From the NCBI RefSeq assembly GCF_048128805.1, contig NC_136010.1, forward strand, positions 21,991,480 through 22,055,479: a DNA stretch of 64,000 nt. Direction: 5' to 3'. Below are positions 40,955 to 52,554 of the stretch, one piece after another. The translations under genes were made by a program, and so were the position numbers. Numbering within the stretch: the first letter of the stretch is position 1; each line of letters opens with the position of its first letter. The notes beneath the pieces were generated by a model. It saw only the letters and a list, made by a program, of their open reading frames with translations. It had not been told where the DNA came from and made no database searches. This DNA comes from Centroberyx gerrardi (taxonomy: Eukaryota > Chordata > Actinopteri > Beryciformes > Berycidae).

Positions 40955-41780
40955 CCCTGACCCTCACCACGCTGTTATGTGGAACTGGAGTAAAACTCAA
41001 ATGACTAGAATGGCATCAGCCATTTAGCTACTAGCAAACAGTAACAGGACCTACAAAACATGAGTCAGCTACCAGCAAACTGCCCCTGCCCATTACAAGC
41101 AATAACATCTGCAGTACCAGGAGAAAGTATCTGCTATCGGCCCAGTAATGTCTGTATCTCTGCATGATTTCCTGCAGTCTATCTGTGGATGAAACATTTC
41201 CATGTATGTCATCAAATGCATTTCCAAGAATGTTGATTATCTCATTCTCAGATTTTTGTAATCCTACAACTTTAAGTTCCTCCTTTTTCTCCCACTTCTT
41301 TCCCCCCCACCCCCACCCCCACCCCCACCCCCACCCCCCCACACACACACACACAACCACCACCACCACACACGTTCCAAAAAGTAACAAGACAAGCACT
41401 TTTCAGAAAATCTTTGTAAAATATATTTTGGTCCAAAAGCTGATTTGCAAAAATACAAGATGTGCAATCATCAAGTTCATGAGGCATCATACAGAGTACA
41501 TCTATTCTGCCTTTCCAGTGTATTGGAATGCTATTTCATAACTCATCACTTTTTTTTAAGGCTAATCGCATAAAGCTGCTGAAATGTAGTGTTATTTCCT
41601 AAAATTTATAACAAATACCCAGGTCATAACTATGGAATTTTCTCAAATGTCATTACAACACACAGACAATGGATCTACCTGCTAGGTCTATTGCTATTTT
41701 TTTTTTTCCTATAACTTATCCCATCACAATGATTCAAATAGCACACGTTAGTCATTTTGATGCACAAAACACTCCAGCAT
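40955..41780. repeat. Direct repeat, copy A (downstream of pip4k2c)
   Basis: The segment 40955-41218 is nearly identical to 44565-44827. After a diverged stretch with (CCCCCA)n and an inserted piece, similarity resumes at about 41560-41760 against 45035-45222. An open frame on the minus strand in both copies (ending [20 protein letters not shown]) has no recognisable homologue and only reflects the repeat. Confidence 0.85.
41302..41373. repeat. (CCCCCA)n followed by (CA)n and (CCA)n
   Basis: Hexamer CCCCCA units run to about 41340, then CA and CCA units. The tract interrupts repeat copy A and gives glycine/valine-rich antisense frames that are not genes. Confidence 0.9.
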
Positions 41781-42692
41781 TCCAAATGTTCAAAGGAACT
41801 CTGTCCAGAATGATGGCTGGGCCCATGTTTAGGAAGTGCTTTGATGTCAGTTTACACACCCAATTCCCCATAGACACATTACGTCGTTCATCAAAAAGGC
41901 AAGCGGATCTTAAAATGAGGATCGTCGTCCAGAGTCACTTCATCAATGTGGGCCCAGCTCTCTGGTCCCGCTGGAACGCCCTCAGGTTGGCCACTACACA
42001 TTCCCTCCGCTCACATATGCAGGGTTGGCGAAAATGTTCACAGGCCCAGATTTGATACTCTTTTGACACTCGTTTCAATCCCACACCAATACCATTTCAA
42101 CTGATAGGGCTTTACTGTACCTTTACTGACAAATCTAGCGGAGACCTTGGGGGAAACACCATTTGATCCACTGAAATACTTATTTGTGTTTGATTGAACT
42201 AGTCTGTCACAATAGAGCCAATTTGATTGTATTCAAAAGTGCAAACCCCACTAGAAAAAGCTTTGATCCCACACATTTGGCACTCTAAACACTCAAATGG
42301 CCTGTTTCACATATATAAATGAGCTTATCTCTTAAGTCTAGTGCCTAGACTAACATGATTTTGCAATGCCCATCTCCATTAAATATTATTCTGGGATTAG
42401 GTTTAGTTCATGCCTGTGGAACCAGAGCAAACTGACCGAAATAAATCCCAAAATAATGATATTTGACCTAGCGATGATCTGGTCTAACACTTTGAACACA
42501 GATCAGCAGCGGTCTGTTTCCAAGTACCCTTTTGTTCCAAAGTTAGTCAGTTAGAGTGCTTAATATCTATAAGAAATACATCTTAAATCTTAAAAATAAA
42601 TATATGCATCAGTAGTAGTACATAATATTGCAACTATGGAAGTAGTCTTGTCTCAGATCACCAAAGTTGAATAATGATCTGTGTGTGCATAC

Positions 42693-42713
42693 TTTTTTTT
42701 TTTTTTTTTTTTT
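42693..42713. repeat. Poly-T run of 21
   Basis: Twenty-one T, about 105 bases beyond the pip4k2c stop in its presumed 3'UTR (read as poly-A on the gene strand). It could be the tail of a retroposed sequence. Confidence 0.85.
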
Positions 42714-42818
42714 GGTCAATGGTAACATAGAATTTCAGAGAACAAGAGCAAAAATAAGGAAACCTTTTCAAATAGCAGTTGGATGTTGGGATGTTTTTAC
42801 CAACTGATGAAAGTGGTG

Positions 42819-45800
42819 TTACGCGAAAATATTTGAGATGAATTCGCGGAATCGTTTGGCGTACTGCTCAGGATGGACTGTGGAGATTTCAGCACCAGCC
42901 TGGGAGAGACACAGGGGGAGGGAAACAGGGAAAGAGCAGAAAGAGAGAGAGAGAAGAGATGGAGACAAAGAGAGATAGATTAAAAAGGGGATCGGCATCA
43001 GCTGTGTGCACCACACATTTCATGACACGACGCGACATGGGAGCAAACATCAAAAGCTTGCCCGCCACGCAGGTACAGCTGAACGTTCTGAGCATCTGAC
43101 GGCGGCCCTTCACCTCTTTCCTTCCTTTCTTGTGTTACTCACCCCGTGTTTGACAGTTTTTGCTGCATGAGCGGCTTTCTTCTTGGTGTCGTACTGAGTA
43201 AGTACGTCAATCAGGCCCATGAAGTAGACCTCCCTCTGAGGGGCTCCTGAGATGAAAGGCAGAGAACAATCAGGGTAATTTTACTGGGTTTATATGACAG
43301 CGGCACTGATGAACCTCATACAATAATCATCAAACCAAAAGTTCCCCCTCATTAAATGGATATGGAAAGTTGTTAACATCCTCTTCTGAACAACCTGGAT
43401 GATGATACTCGGGCTCAAGTGAGGACACGAGGACATGTATAATGGATTTGGGCCAAATATAATATCATGTGACATTGAAGAGAAACAGTTCCTGTCTTCA
43501 CTCACATGATAATGTCTGCTAAGCTGTAAAGAAATGGTTAGATTTACAATTTGTCTTGTGTGCTGTAAGTATACTGTGCTTTCTTGTACAGCATTTTCAC
43601 AGTGCCCCATTTTGTATGGGAGCTGCATTACTTCTGTAACAAATTACAATCTGAAATTGGAATTTCTTTCCAAAGCCTTTGCCTTTCCATCAAGGCAAAG
43701 GGCAGCTACTTTAAAGAATCTAAAATATAAGATAGTTTTGATTTGTTTAACACTTTTTTGGTCACTGCATAATTCCATTTGTGTTATTTCATAGTTTTGA
43801 TCTCTTTACTATTATTCTAAAATGTGGAAAATAGTAAAAATAAAGAAAAATGTGGTGTGTCGCAACTTCTGACTGGTAGTGTATGTTTTCTTAGCTTCAC
43901 ACTTGAGTCTAGGATGAGTGTAGATTTCTTGGCCTGAACCAAGTGTGTACCTGGGACACTCCCGACTGCGTACACGTCCACGTAGGGGTCGAACTCCCCG
44001 GGCCCCAGGGGTTTGCAGGAGGACATGTATCCGGCGATGCCCTCAGGAGAGGTGCCGTAGGAGCCCACCGTCGCGGCCGGGGCCAGGCCGTTCTCCGTCT
44101 CCAGATCTTCCTCGTTGGAAGGCTCCTCGCCCTCCTCCTCCTCCCGCTCGGCCCGGCCCACGTCGTGGATACCGAGCAGCAGGCTGTAGTCCATGATCTT
44201 CAGCTTCACTAGGAACTGGGGAAACCGGTGAGAGACAATGGCTATGAGGCTCATCAAGAGTTATGGTATACTGTAAGAGGGAGACAGATAATAAAATGCT
44301 GCTATTAAAAAGAAGTTGAAGATTGCCAAAAGCTGAAAATTGCTGGCCAGGCAATGGGCATTTGTTATCTGGATATGCTGTGATTAATGTGTCCTATGGG
44401 TGTGTGCTAATAACCTAGTTTACTTGCCTTGGTGAAATTGATTGGGGAATAATGCAATGCTGAACACAAGACAATAATTTATAAAAATAAATTTCACCTC
44501 CACCCTCCTAATGGCAAAATGGAAACATAGGCGCTGCATTACAGATGTTGACAACGTGAATACAGTCCCTGACTCTGACCATGTTGTTATGTGGAACTGG
44601 AGTAAAACTCAAATAACTAGAATGCATCAGCCATTTAGCTACTAGCAAACAGTAACAGGACCTACAAAACATGAGTCAGCTACCAGCAAACTGCCCCTGC
44701 CCATTACAAGCAATAACATCTGCAGTACCAGGAGAAAGTATCTGCTATCGGCCCAGTAATGTCTGTATCTCTGCATGATTTCCTGCAGTCTATCTGTGGA
44801 TGAAACATTTCCATGTATGTCATCAAATAAATGGTTACTGCAATAAACGGTTAATTCAACGGTTAATTTGAGCAAGAATAGTGATTACGAATTTTTTTTT
44901 CCACATTTGTAATCCTATAGCTGCAATCCTATACTCTATATATTATACTCATCTTAAAGTTCCTCTTTATTCTCCCACTCCATCCTTCTCTATTTCTCTC
45001 TCTCTGAGTAGTAACAACGCAAGCACTTTTCAGAAAGGCTAATTGCATAAAGCTGCTGAAATGTAGTGTTATCTTCTAACATTTTTTTTTAACAAATTTA
45101 TAACAAATACCCAGGTTATCACTGTGGAATTTTCTCAAATGTCATTACAACACACAGACAATGAATCTACATGCTAGTTCTATTGCTATTTCTTTCAATA
45201 TCTTATCCCATCACAATCTTCAGCTCTCTGGGTGTGTGCTAATATCCTAATTTACTTGCCTCTGTGAAATTGGTTGGGGAATAATGCGACGCTGAACACA
45301 AAACAATAATCTAGGGGAAATTTCACCTCCACCCTCCTAATGGCAACATGGCAACACAGGAGTGCTGCATCAAAGATGTGGAGAACGTTAATGCTGCCGC
45401 TATGTGGTGGAGGTTTGTAACAACAGCGGGATGTTACGGTCAAAGACGTCACCCACCTCCACATCTCTGTTGAGTTTCTCCATGAACTTCTCCTTCTGCT
45501 CCTCGGTCACATACACCTTCTGCATGTTGTTCCTGAAGTCCATGTCCTTGAAGGTGGGAAGCTCTTTCCCCTTAGGAATAAAATAAATCTTTAGCTGGAG
45601 GTGTGGGATTAGGAGGAGGCAGCTAGCCAAATACTGATGTGGTCAAATGACAAATTGAATAAAATGGATATTAGTTAAGACGTTTCTTTTACCCTTTCTT
45701 TGTCACTTGCTTCACGAGACACCAGAGAGCCCTGCAAGAACAACGTGTTAGAAATATTTTGACCAATACTTTTTTGCCAACAATTAAAAACAGCTGCCCA

Positions 45801-48800
45801 CATAGAGAATCAAGTATTGGTGGTCTGTGAAAGCAACAGCTATAAACTGACAGGTGCCTCATTGATGCCTCTCTCTTGCACTGCAGGGCCAATTTAGAGA
45901 GGAGTAACGACTTAATCTCTGACTTCCTCCAGCGTGCTCTGAACCAGTGATGAGAACTGGGATGTGAGAATAAAGGTCAGACTGTTTCGACACGCAGTTC
46001 CTCCTCACCTTCAGGTCGTACTTCCTGTGCACCACCAGTCTGTGGCTGAACATGTTCCTCATGACGATCAGGTAGGTCTCCTCGCTCTCCACGCTGACCC
46101 GGTACATACCCAGGAACTGTGGCAGCAGGGTGCTGCCGTGACACTTCACTATGTGCTGCGGGGAGAATCAACATCGAATTCAGTTCACGACTATTATGAT
46201 AAAGCCTTGATGTGCTGCTGAAAATGCAAATAAAATAAGAAATATTGTAAAAGAGAAAAAGTCACATTTGCCTATGAAAATGAATACACAGCCTCAAGAC
46301 TATACATATTTCAGGCTTATAATGGACTGTATTCAAATGCCTCTTTGTCCCCCGTTTGAAGAAGAACACTGAAGAACTCTGTTGTACCCTAGAACCAATT
46401 ACTGTGTCTATCCAGGTTAGGCATTTAGCCCTGCTCACCACTCACTGTAGCAGTCTATTAAAATAGACACTCACTTCAGGCTGACCTCATTCAGTGTCCC
46501 CTGAAACACGCTGGACAGGATGTTAAAACGCTTTGCGTGAAGGAACATTGTTTTGTACATCTATTTTTAATTCCTACTCCTTATTCTCCATCGGTGTTCA
46601 GCGTGCAGCAAACAAAATGACAATGGCACTCTGGACAAACCAAGGTAGTAGATGATGCCCTCAAGCTATTACGGGCTGTCACACAATTATGAGGTTAAAA
46701 AAAAAATGTGTCAAATTTGGATCCAAAGTTTGAAAAGTTGCTCTCAGGACCTCAAGGCCGACTACTGCTAAATCTCATACATACACACAAACAAAAACCC
46801 TGTTTCAATCAGTGTGTAACTGGTTACCGAGGGCACACATGATAACATTTTTTATCTTGACAATCTAGAATCACCCCCTGCCAAACAACCAGCAAACTGT
46901 AAAGATCTCTGAAGGAACTCTGCAGTGCCAACCCAAGAGCTCTCATAACAATGTAGTCATTCAGTGCCAAGTGAGTCGACAAACCCTCTCAAACAGAGCT
47001 GCCATTTTTCTCATCTCCCTCACAGTTTTATGTAGGCTACAGAACCACAGGCTACACATTCCAGGCAGAGCTCAAGGAAACCAAACGTTTGCTTCGGTGG
47101 TTTGCCGGCCTGAAGTGAGACCTGAATCTCGGGGTCTCCATGCGACTCTGCTATACAAGTGCAGGCGAGGCTTCCAGGCCTGGCGACATAAGAGTGCCAG
47201 CACCTAACATACTGGCTTAACTGAATTAAAATTTTCAATTTCTTTTGTAAGAATAAATAAAATTCATGAATTTAGGTTAAACTGTTTCAGCTCACTCTCA
47301 TCACACATGCAAACTTTAGGCCACCAAGAAAGAATGAAAACTCGAATCTACTATTTACATGAACCAAGATGTGTTGATATGAAAATTTGAATATCTATGT
47401 CAAACTACCAATGATATAATAGAATATTTCTTTTGTCCTCTGCACATACCCAAGTCCTATGGCTCTGCTATGGAAGGAGCGAGGGAACCTAGGATAACTT
47501 TAAGTTATTGTGTAATGTCAGTGTAATTTCCCATTATCATCCAATGCCGAACAGTCTGCGCTTAGCTAATGTGATACTGTTTTGATCCCCGTAGGGAAAT
47601 TCTCTTTTTGCTTAGCCTCCTCTGCAGGGAGGTCAGAGGTCAGGGTCAGATAGAGAACAGCAGCCCTGGAGCTGGTAGGGATTCAGTGTCTTGCTCAAGG
47701 ACACTTTAGCAGGGCGGATGCTTGCCGTCCTCTGGTTGAGCAGCCGTCTCCCTACTCACTATGCGACCCTGCTGTCCCCGGCTAGAAGCAGAATCTAAAA
47801 ATACTCTTATTTGGGTCGGATCCCCTCACCTGCCTCAGAAAAGGGTTTTTCCCCCCAGGAAGTGGTTGTGTTAAGATCTCTACAACAAAAGCTCTCCTGG
47901 GCTACAAACAAAGGTTACAGAGAAAAAAAGAACTGCTGATGGTTCAAACACACCACTACTACCAAGATATGCCACAGAAAAGGGAGACAGAGAGAAAGAC
48001 ATTGATTCGAGGTGCCCATGGGTGGGTTTAATAATAGCCTGGGTTCCACTACAGGATCAGATAGAGATAGTTGGTACTTACTCATTATTCCTGTCACTTA
48101 ATATCGCTCAATGAAATTTCTGTTACTCTTTCTGCAGCTTGTTGTCAAATGATTTTCAGGTTTAGATTAAACTTCAAATAACCGATTACTGATATAAACA
48201 TATACAACCACGTTTTAAACATTTTCATGCAAGCCTGATCCTAGTAAGCCCCACTTGGCTCTGCTGTGGGAAAACGTCAGTCGGTGCTATGCTGGTGCGT
48301 GGCTGGGGCATAATTAAAACCCAGGCCGTGTACGAACTTTGAATGTTAACCGTACCTGGTGGTACTCAGACAGGATGCTGTGCATGTCCGCCACGTCCTC
48401 GCTGGAGATCTGCTTGACGACCAGCGTGCGGTCATAGGAGTTGAGGAGCAGACCCTCTCCCTGGGCGTCTGCGCTCCTCATTGGGGGGCTGCGGGTCAAC
48501 GACACCTGGGGAGTGGGAGACCCAGAGCACACAGGTTAGGGTTGGGATCACTTACCTTGGGCTGTTTTTGATCTAGAAAGAAGTAACTGAAGATGAATTT
48601 TTGAGCATTAATACATCAGTACTTCAGGTTACATTTGAATTTAATAAATTGTATATAAATTAACCCAAACCCTGTAGCGTATATAGGAAAAGGTAAAATC
48701 AGGTGCAGGGTCTCACACATTTCCTTCTAATCTAGTTCATGGAGAAAGTCACACGCAAACTGATTAGACCAGCCAGAATAGACCTGTATTTGAGTATTTC

Positions 48801-49944
48801 TCCATCAAAGCATGATGATATTCGCATCAGTACGTCACATACACACCTGGTAGTCCAGATCCTCAATACCAAACCGCTCCCTCAGATTTCGGAACACCTG
48901 AGGACAGTATTCTTTGAACTTGAAATGTCCTGGAAGATTTTCTCTGCAATGGGAGAGGAGGTGGGGAAGTGAGATGGGATGTGAGGGTGCTGGCTGGTGG
49001 TTACATTTACTGTGCACACACACATCTCTCTCATGTACTCTTAAAGACCCTAAACATCTGTCAGGCTCTACGCTCTAATGCAAACCTTAAGAATTCGTAA
49101 TCCATTTTTGATCTTCAGGAAGTTAGGAATCTATCAAGAATGGGTTTCCCAAAAGCATCTAAATCCACTAAGATAATCTCTGTTTCATATTTATACTGCT
49201 TTTAGGATACTCAGTTCAGCTCAACACCAGTTCAACCAAAACTGCTGCAATCAAGACTTATTTTTGAGCCATACTTGTTGAAAAGGTGGTTGTTGACTTT
49301 GATCTTGGTGTTGGCTTTGAAGTCATCAGGCAACAGCATGACAGGAACAGGCACCTGGTTAAGGTCATTGATCTGCAGTAAGAAAATCATTTGTGGATCC
49401 AAGTTAGCTGTGTTTCAAGATACAGTATTCACAAACCCACATTAAGCTGTAACATTACCACCGTTTGCATTTGTATTTGTGAATGCATTTCCTAAAACAG
49501 CACAATACTGAATCCACGCTGAACTCACACCCAGTTGAGGCTCTTGTTTACACATAACGTTAGCCAAATCAAACATGACTGATACACCTGAGAGTACAGA
49601 TGATGTTAGCCTCATCTCTCTGGGGATGACACCTAGTAGCAGGCTGTGTGTCTTACTTGCTAGCGCTACCGCTAACAGCTAAGTTAGCAGGATTTACTTG
49701 GTTACAGTGGCTACACACAGCATTAACGTTAGCATTTAGTGTAACGTTAGCTCGCTGCAATGTTAACTAGCTTTCAACGACTCACCGAGTGATTCACGCC
49801 CCACATAAACACACTCTGGACAGGGTCGCTGGCACGAAACACTTTCACCTTCTGCTGCACAAAATGTTTCTTTTTCGTTTTAGTCTTGGGGGCCAGTATC
49901 ACCATTGGACTGGAGATGGCCCCCGAGTTGCCGACGGAAGCCAT
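42819..49944 (-). CDS. pip4k2c: Phosphatidylinositol-5-phosphate 4-kinase type 2 gamma, ten coding exons
   Basis: Minus-strand exons: 49786-49944, 49275-49372, 48847-48943, 48356-48505, 46009-46155, 45693-45731, 45457-45570, 43951-44215, 43143-43246 and 42819-42899. They keep frame throughout and give 417 aa (human about 421). It is a cytosolic/endomembrane kinase family making PI(4,5)P2 from PI5P; the gamma form is known for very low activity. Visible signatures: [15 protein letters not shown] near the N-terminus, [42 protein letters not shown] (214-219), the catalytic [12 protein letters not shown] (275-286), [11 protein letters not shown], and the C-terminus [15 protein letters not shown]...NIFA. 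The 39-nt sixth exon is intact. The nucleotide-binding loop region (about 119-146) differs from other PIP4Ks, as expected for gamma. The upstream in-frame start is not ATG, so MASVGNSG at 49944 is chosen. Confidence 0.97.
43680..43883 (+). mobile_element. Tc1/mariner-like element, 3' end fragment
   Basis: The sequence TACTTTAAAGAATCTAAAAT, TTTAACACTTTTTTGGTCAC, TTATTTCATAGTTTTGAT and the end GACTGGTAGTGTA closely follow the 3' non-coding end and terminal repeat of Tc1-like transposons widespread in fish. No transposase frame remains. It is in the pip4k2c intron between exons 43951-44215 and 43143-43246. Confidence 0.8.
44398..45410. repeat. Direct repeat, copy B, with a tandem duplication of its flank (pip4k2c intron)
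   Basis: 44565-45222 matches copy A at 40955-41760. In addition 44398-44600 (GTGTGTGCTAATAACCTAGT ... CACCTCCACCCTCCTAATGG) is repeated at 45226-45410 (GTGTGTGCTAATATCCTAAT ... CACCTCCACCCTCCTAATGG). The intron therefore holds an internal duplication of about 0.83 kb right beside exon 45457-45570. Confidence 0.8.
47575..47785. repeat. Interspersed repeat common in teleosts
   Basis: The words GATCCCCGTAGGGAAATTCT, TTCAGTGTCTTGCTCAAGGA, CACTTTAGCAGGGCGGATGC and CCCTACTCACTATGCGACCC match a dispersed fish repeat I recall. No coding capacity. It lies in the pip4k2c intron 46156-48355. Confidence 0.6.
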
Positions 49945-50019
49945 GACAAGTCGGGCTTTCGTTCGCGGTGCTGGCGGTGACACTTCCTGATGGCTACCGT
50001 TACTAAGCTAAACTAGCTA

Positions 50020-51960
50020 GTGATCTCTCGCTGCACTTCCCCGAGTCTCTCCGTCACAGCGACACGCAAACCAAAGGTCACCTGTCTTGCTCCGATGTGT
50101 CTCCTCCAACTGTGTTATATTTGCCCAACTTTTCTAAGACACATTTTAACGTTAGTAAGCGTGATCAATCATTAGTTAAACTCATCCTGACCATGCATGA
50201 CTACAGAGCTACAAATAAACCGTCAACGGTGACAGTCCACCACCGCCCCCTCGAGCCCACCTGTGTTATTATCAACAACGTGGTGAGTTTACGATTGACA
50301 GGTGACAGGGGCCAAAGAGATTCGATACTTTTGCGTCAGGTGACCTTAGATGGGCGGATACTTCGAGGTGTTATGTTGGGTTCCTGTTCACGTCGGAAGT
50401 CGGTAAATGTCAGCTCTTTAGGTCGCAATTACAACCTACGTACATTCTAGTGGCCCTCTCCTGCTCGGAAAACCGAGAGCAGAAAGTAAAGTACTGTTCC
50501 CCGCAACAGCTAACATTATGTCAACGATGTTTGGCAACGCTGGCTAGCAGCTGCAAATGAAACTTTTAATTTCAAATTTGTTGTATATGTTAACCATTTA
50601 CCACTCAGTTGTTTCATGCAATGCTTAAACCCGAACTTTGTATACTTCAGGGTTGAGAAATATTTCCCGAGTTTCCTCCGTGGAATTCCGACTTGAATGG
50701 GAATTTCATTGCATTATTCTTAAAGGGAAAACAGAATTTCCAACTTTCCGATAAGTCAGGAACGTAGCATTAGTTCCCATGGTTTGACCGATGGGTTTGA
50801 TAAACCTCCTTGGGTTTGACACATCCCATTTCCTGTTACAGAGTATCCCTATAATATTGAAGTAGATTGGGATAAATGTCAGCAAAAAAAAAAAGTATAT
50901 GTATATTTGAAAACCAAGATAACGTCTGTCTTGACTGAGTTTTAAACTCATTGTTATGTTGGGCAAATTCTACATAGCCTACACAAAAAGAAATTTAAGA
51001 AGTCATGCCCAATATTCCAATACTCCAAATACATCTCTTATACTAATAAGGGTGACTGGAAGCAAGAGAAGTCATACAATGTTCAAACACTATGATTACT
51101 AGAGCTTGATTTCTACTTACTGTAAACATTTGTTCTCTATAAGAAAATATTTACTATTGATTAATTCATTCATTCAATCTTGCTATCTTTTCTGTCAAAT
51201 GTTCATGTAATTTTTATATAATTTTAATTAATGCAATGATACATTCTTTACTGTTATATCGAAAATGCCTGTAATTTTGTACATTTGTCTTGTTCGGTAC
51301 AGTAAAAAAAATAAAATCCTGTTGCAATGAATTGTAACAATAAAGTCTGCTTCCACAATGAGCATCCCTTATGAAGACAAAATGAGTGAAAGATCTTCTT
51401 CTTCTACAGAGCCTACAGACCTAGTACTGTCTGTGCAAGAAAAGTATGCATGGAAATGATTTCCCTACACAAAAGCACCATTCTATTGTCTTGTCGGCCA
51501 ATTTAGAACAGCTTCAACCTTGACCCAGGGAATCTGAGTCATCCCAAACTATCTGCATCCAATACTCTCGATTTATACATCTAATTTTGCAGTGAAGATG
51601 CTTTGTCTTTCAGTACATCATAATTGTGCAGTCTTAATTGGATAATTGAATGTAGGCGGATGCATTGTGCTGGAGAGGCCATATTCTTGCTTTCAACTCA
51701 TGCTCCATGCACAGAACAGAATCTCCAAGAATAGCAAATGCAACCACCCTAGATAGAGAAGTAGGACATGTGTGGTGGTGTGATTCTACAAAGGATCATG
51801 CTTCCTCCTTCATTTTCTGCAAGACCTTCATTTCAAATTTCTTATGCATGGACAAATTGGATATTCTACGCTGTTACCTTGGAAACAGGCATGTATTGGG
51901 TCCCTGTGTGGAAAGGCTGGAGAAAATTATCCTTTATGCCCCTAGTAATGGCAGCAAAAG
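50020..51960. other. Intergenic sequence upstream of pip4k2c; no supported gene
   Basis: Open frames at 50097-50450 (+) and 51665-51964 (+) show no recognisable domain. AT-rich stretches surround 50880-51350. The pip4k2c promoter is presumed within 49950-50120. Confidence 0.4.
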
Positions 51961-51964
51961 CAGC

Positions 51965-52414
51965 ATGACACTAATGTGCCTATTAATTTCTGTTTCACTG
52001 CTGGTTGATGTGACTGTGGCTGCAAAAGGGATTCTCACAGGCACAGCAAATGGATGTGAGCATGAAGCTTCGAACCAAGAACCAACAACCATTCAAACCA
52101 CTGCTACACAGGAACCTGCTCATCTGGTAGTAGGCCAATAGGTGATGATGCAGTACTTCATTTGGATGAATACTTAATTTTGCTGAACAGCAATACAGCG
52201 CCCAAGGCTTCAGAATGACTGTGCAGGAATGTTAACACACAGAAAAAAAAAGACTACTTTGTTTTGGCAAATGGGCTTGAAACTCATTCCTACATCAGTG
52301 CCTGTCTTCCAAAGTAGATTGTCTCTCCACAGCTGATTTAGTATCACACTACAGCATCTTCTTCACCATTGTCACCATCATCCTCATCCTGCTTCTCCTC
52401 ATCATCATCACCAT

Positions 52415-52446
<32 letters not shown>

Positions 52447-52554
52447 TCATTATACTCTAATGTTCGTGCATCATCACAATTCATCATCATTACCCTAATC
52501 CTTATGTTACTAACATTTGGTGTATGCACACACTGGCAGAGGGAAACACCATGA
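51965..52554 (+). CDS. Tentative small membrane-protein gene, two exons
   Basis: I do not recognise this. An ATG at 51965 opens MTLMCLLISVSLLVDVTVAA, which looks like a signal peptide. A GTGAGC donor after 52055 (phase 1) can join an acceptor ending CACTACAG at 52354. The joined frame gives 96 aa: signal, a short Ser/Pro/Ala-rich ectodomain that includes a (CAG)n-encoded Ala run, then a hydrophobic stretch FIIITLILMLLTFGVC and a short charged tail. Without splicing the first frame stops at 52142 after a Thr-rich segment. The splice pairing is my construction and the Ala/Ser part is repeat-driven, so this may be chance. Confidence 0.2.
52418..52446. repeat. (CAG)n repeat
   Basis: About nine to ten CAG units, preceded by CAT/ATC trinucleotide-rich sequence. 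Confidence 0.9.

Noticed and set aside
41031-41399. 122-codon minus-strand frame shared with 44642-44875
   Set aside because: Its conservation between the two places is explained by the DNA repeat itself; no known protein resembles it and the N-terminal part is CCCCCA-repeat encoded.
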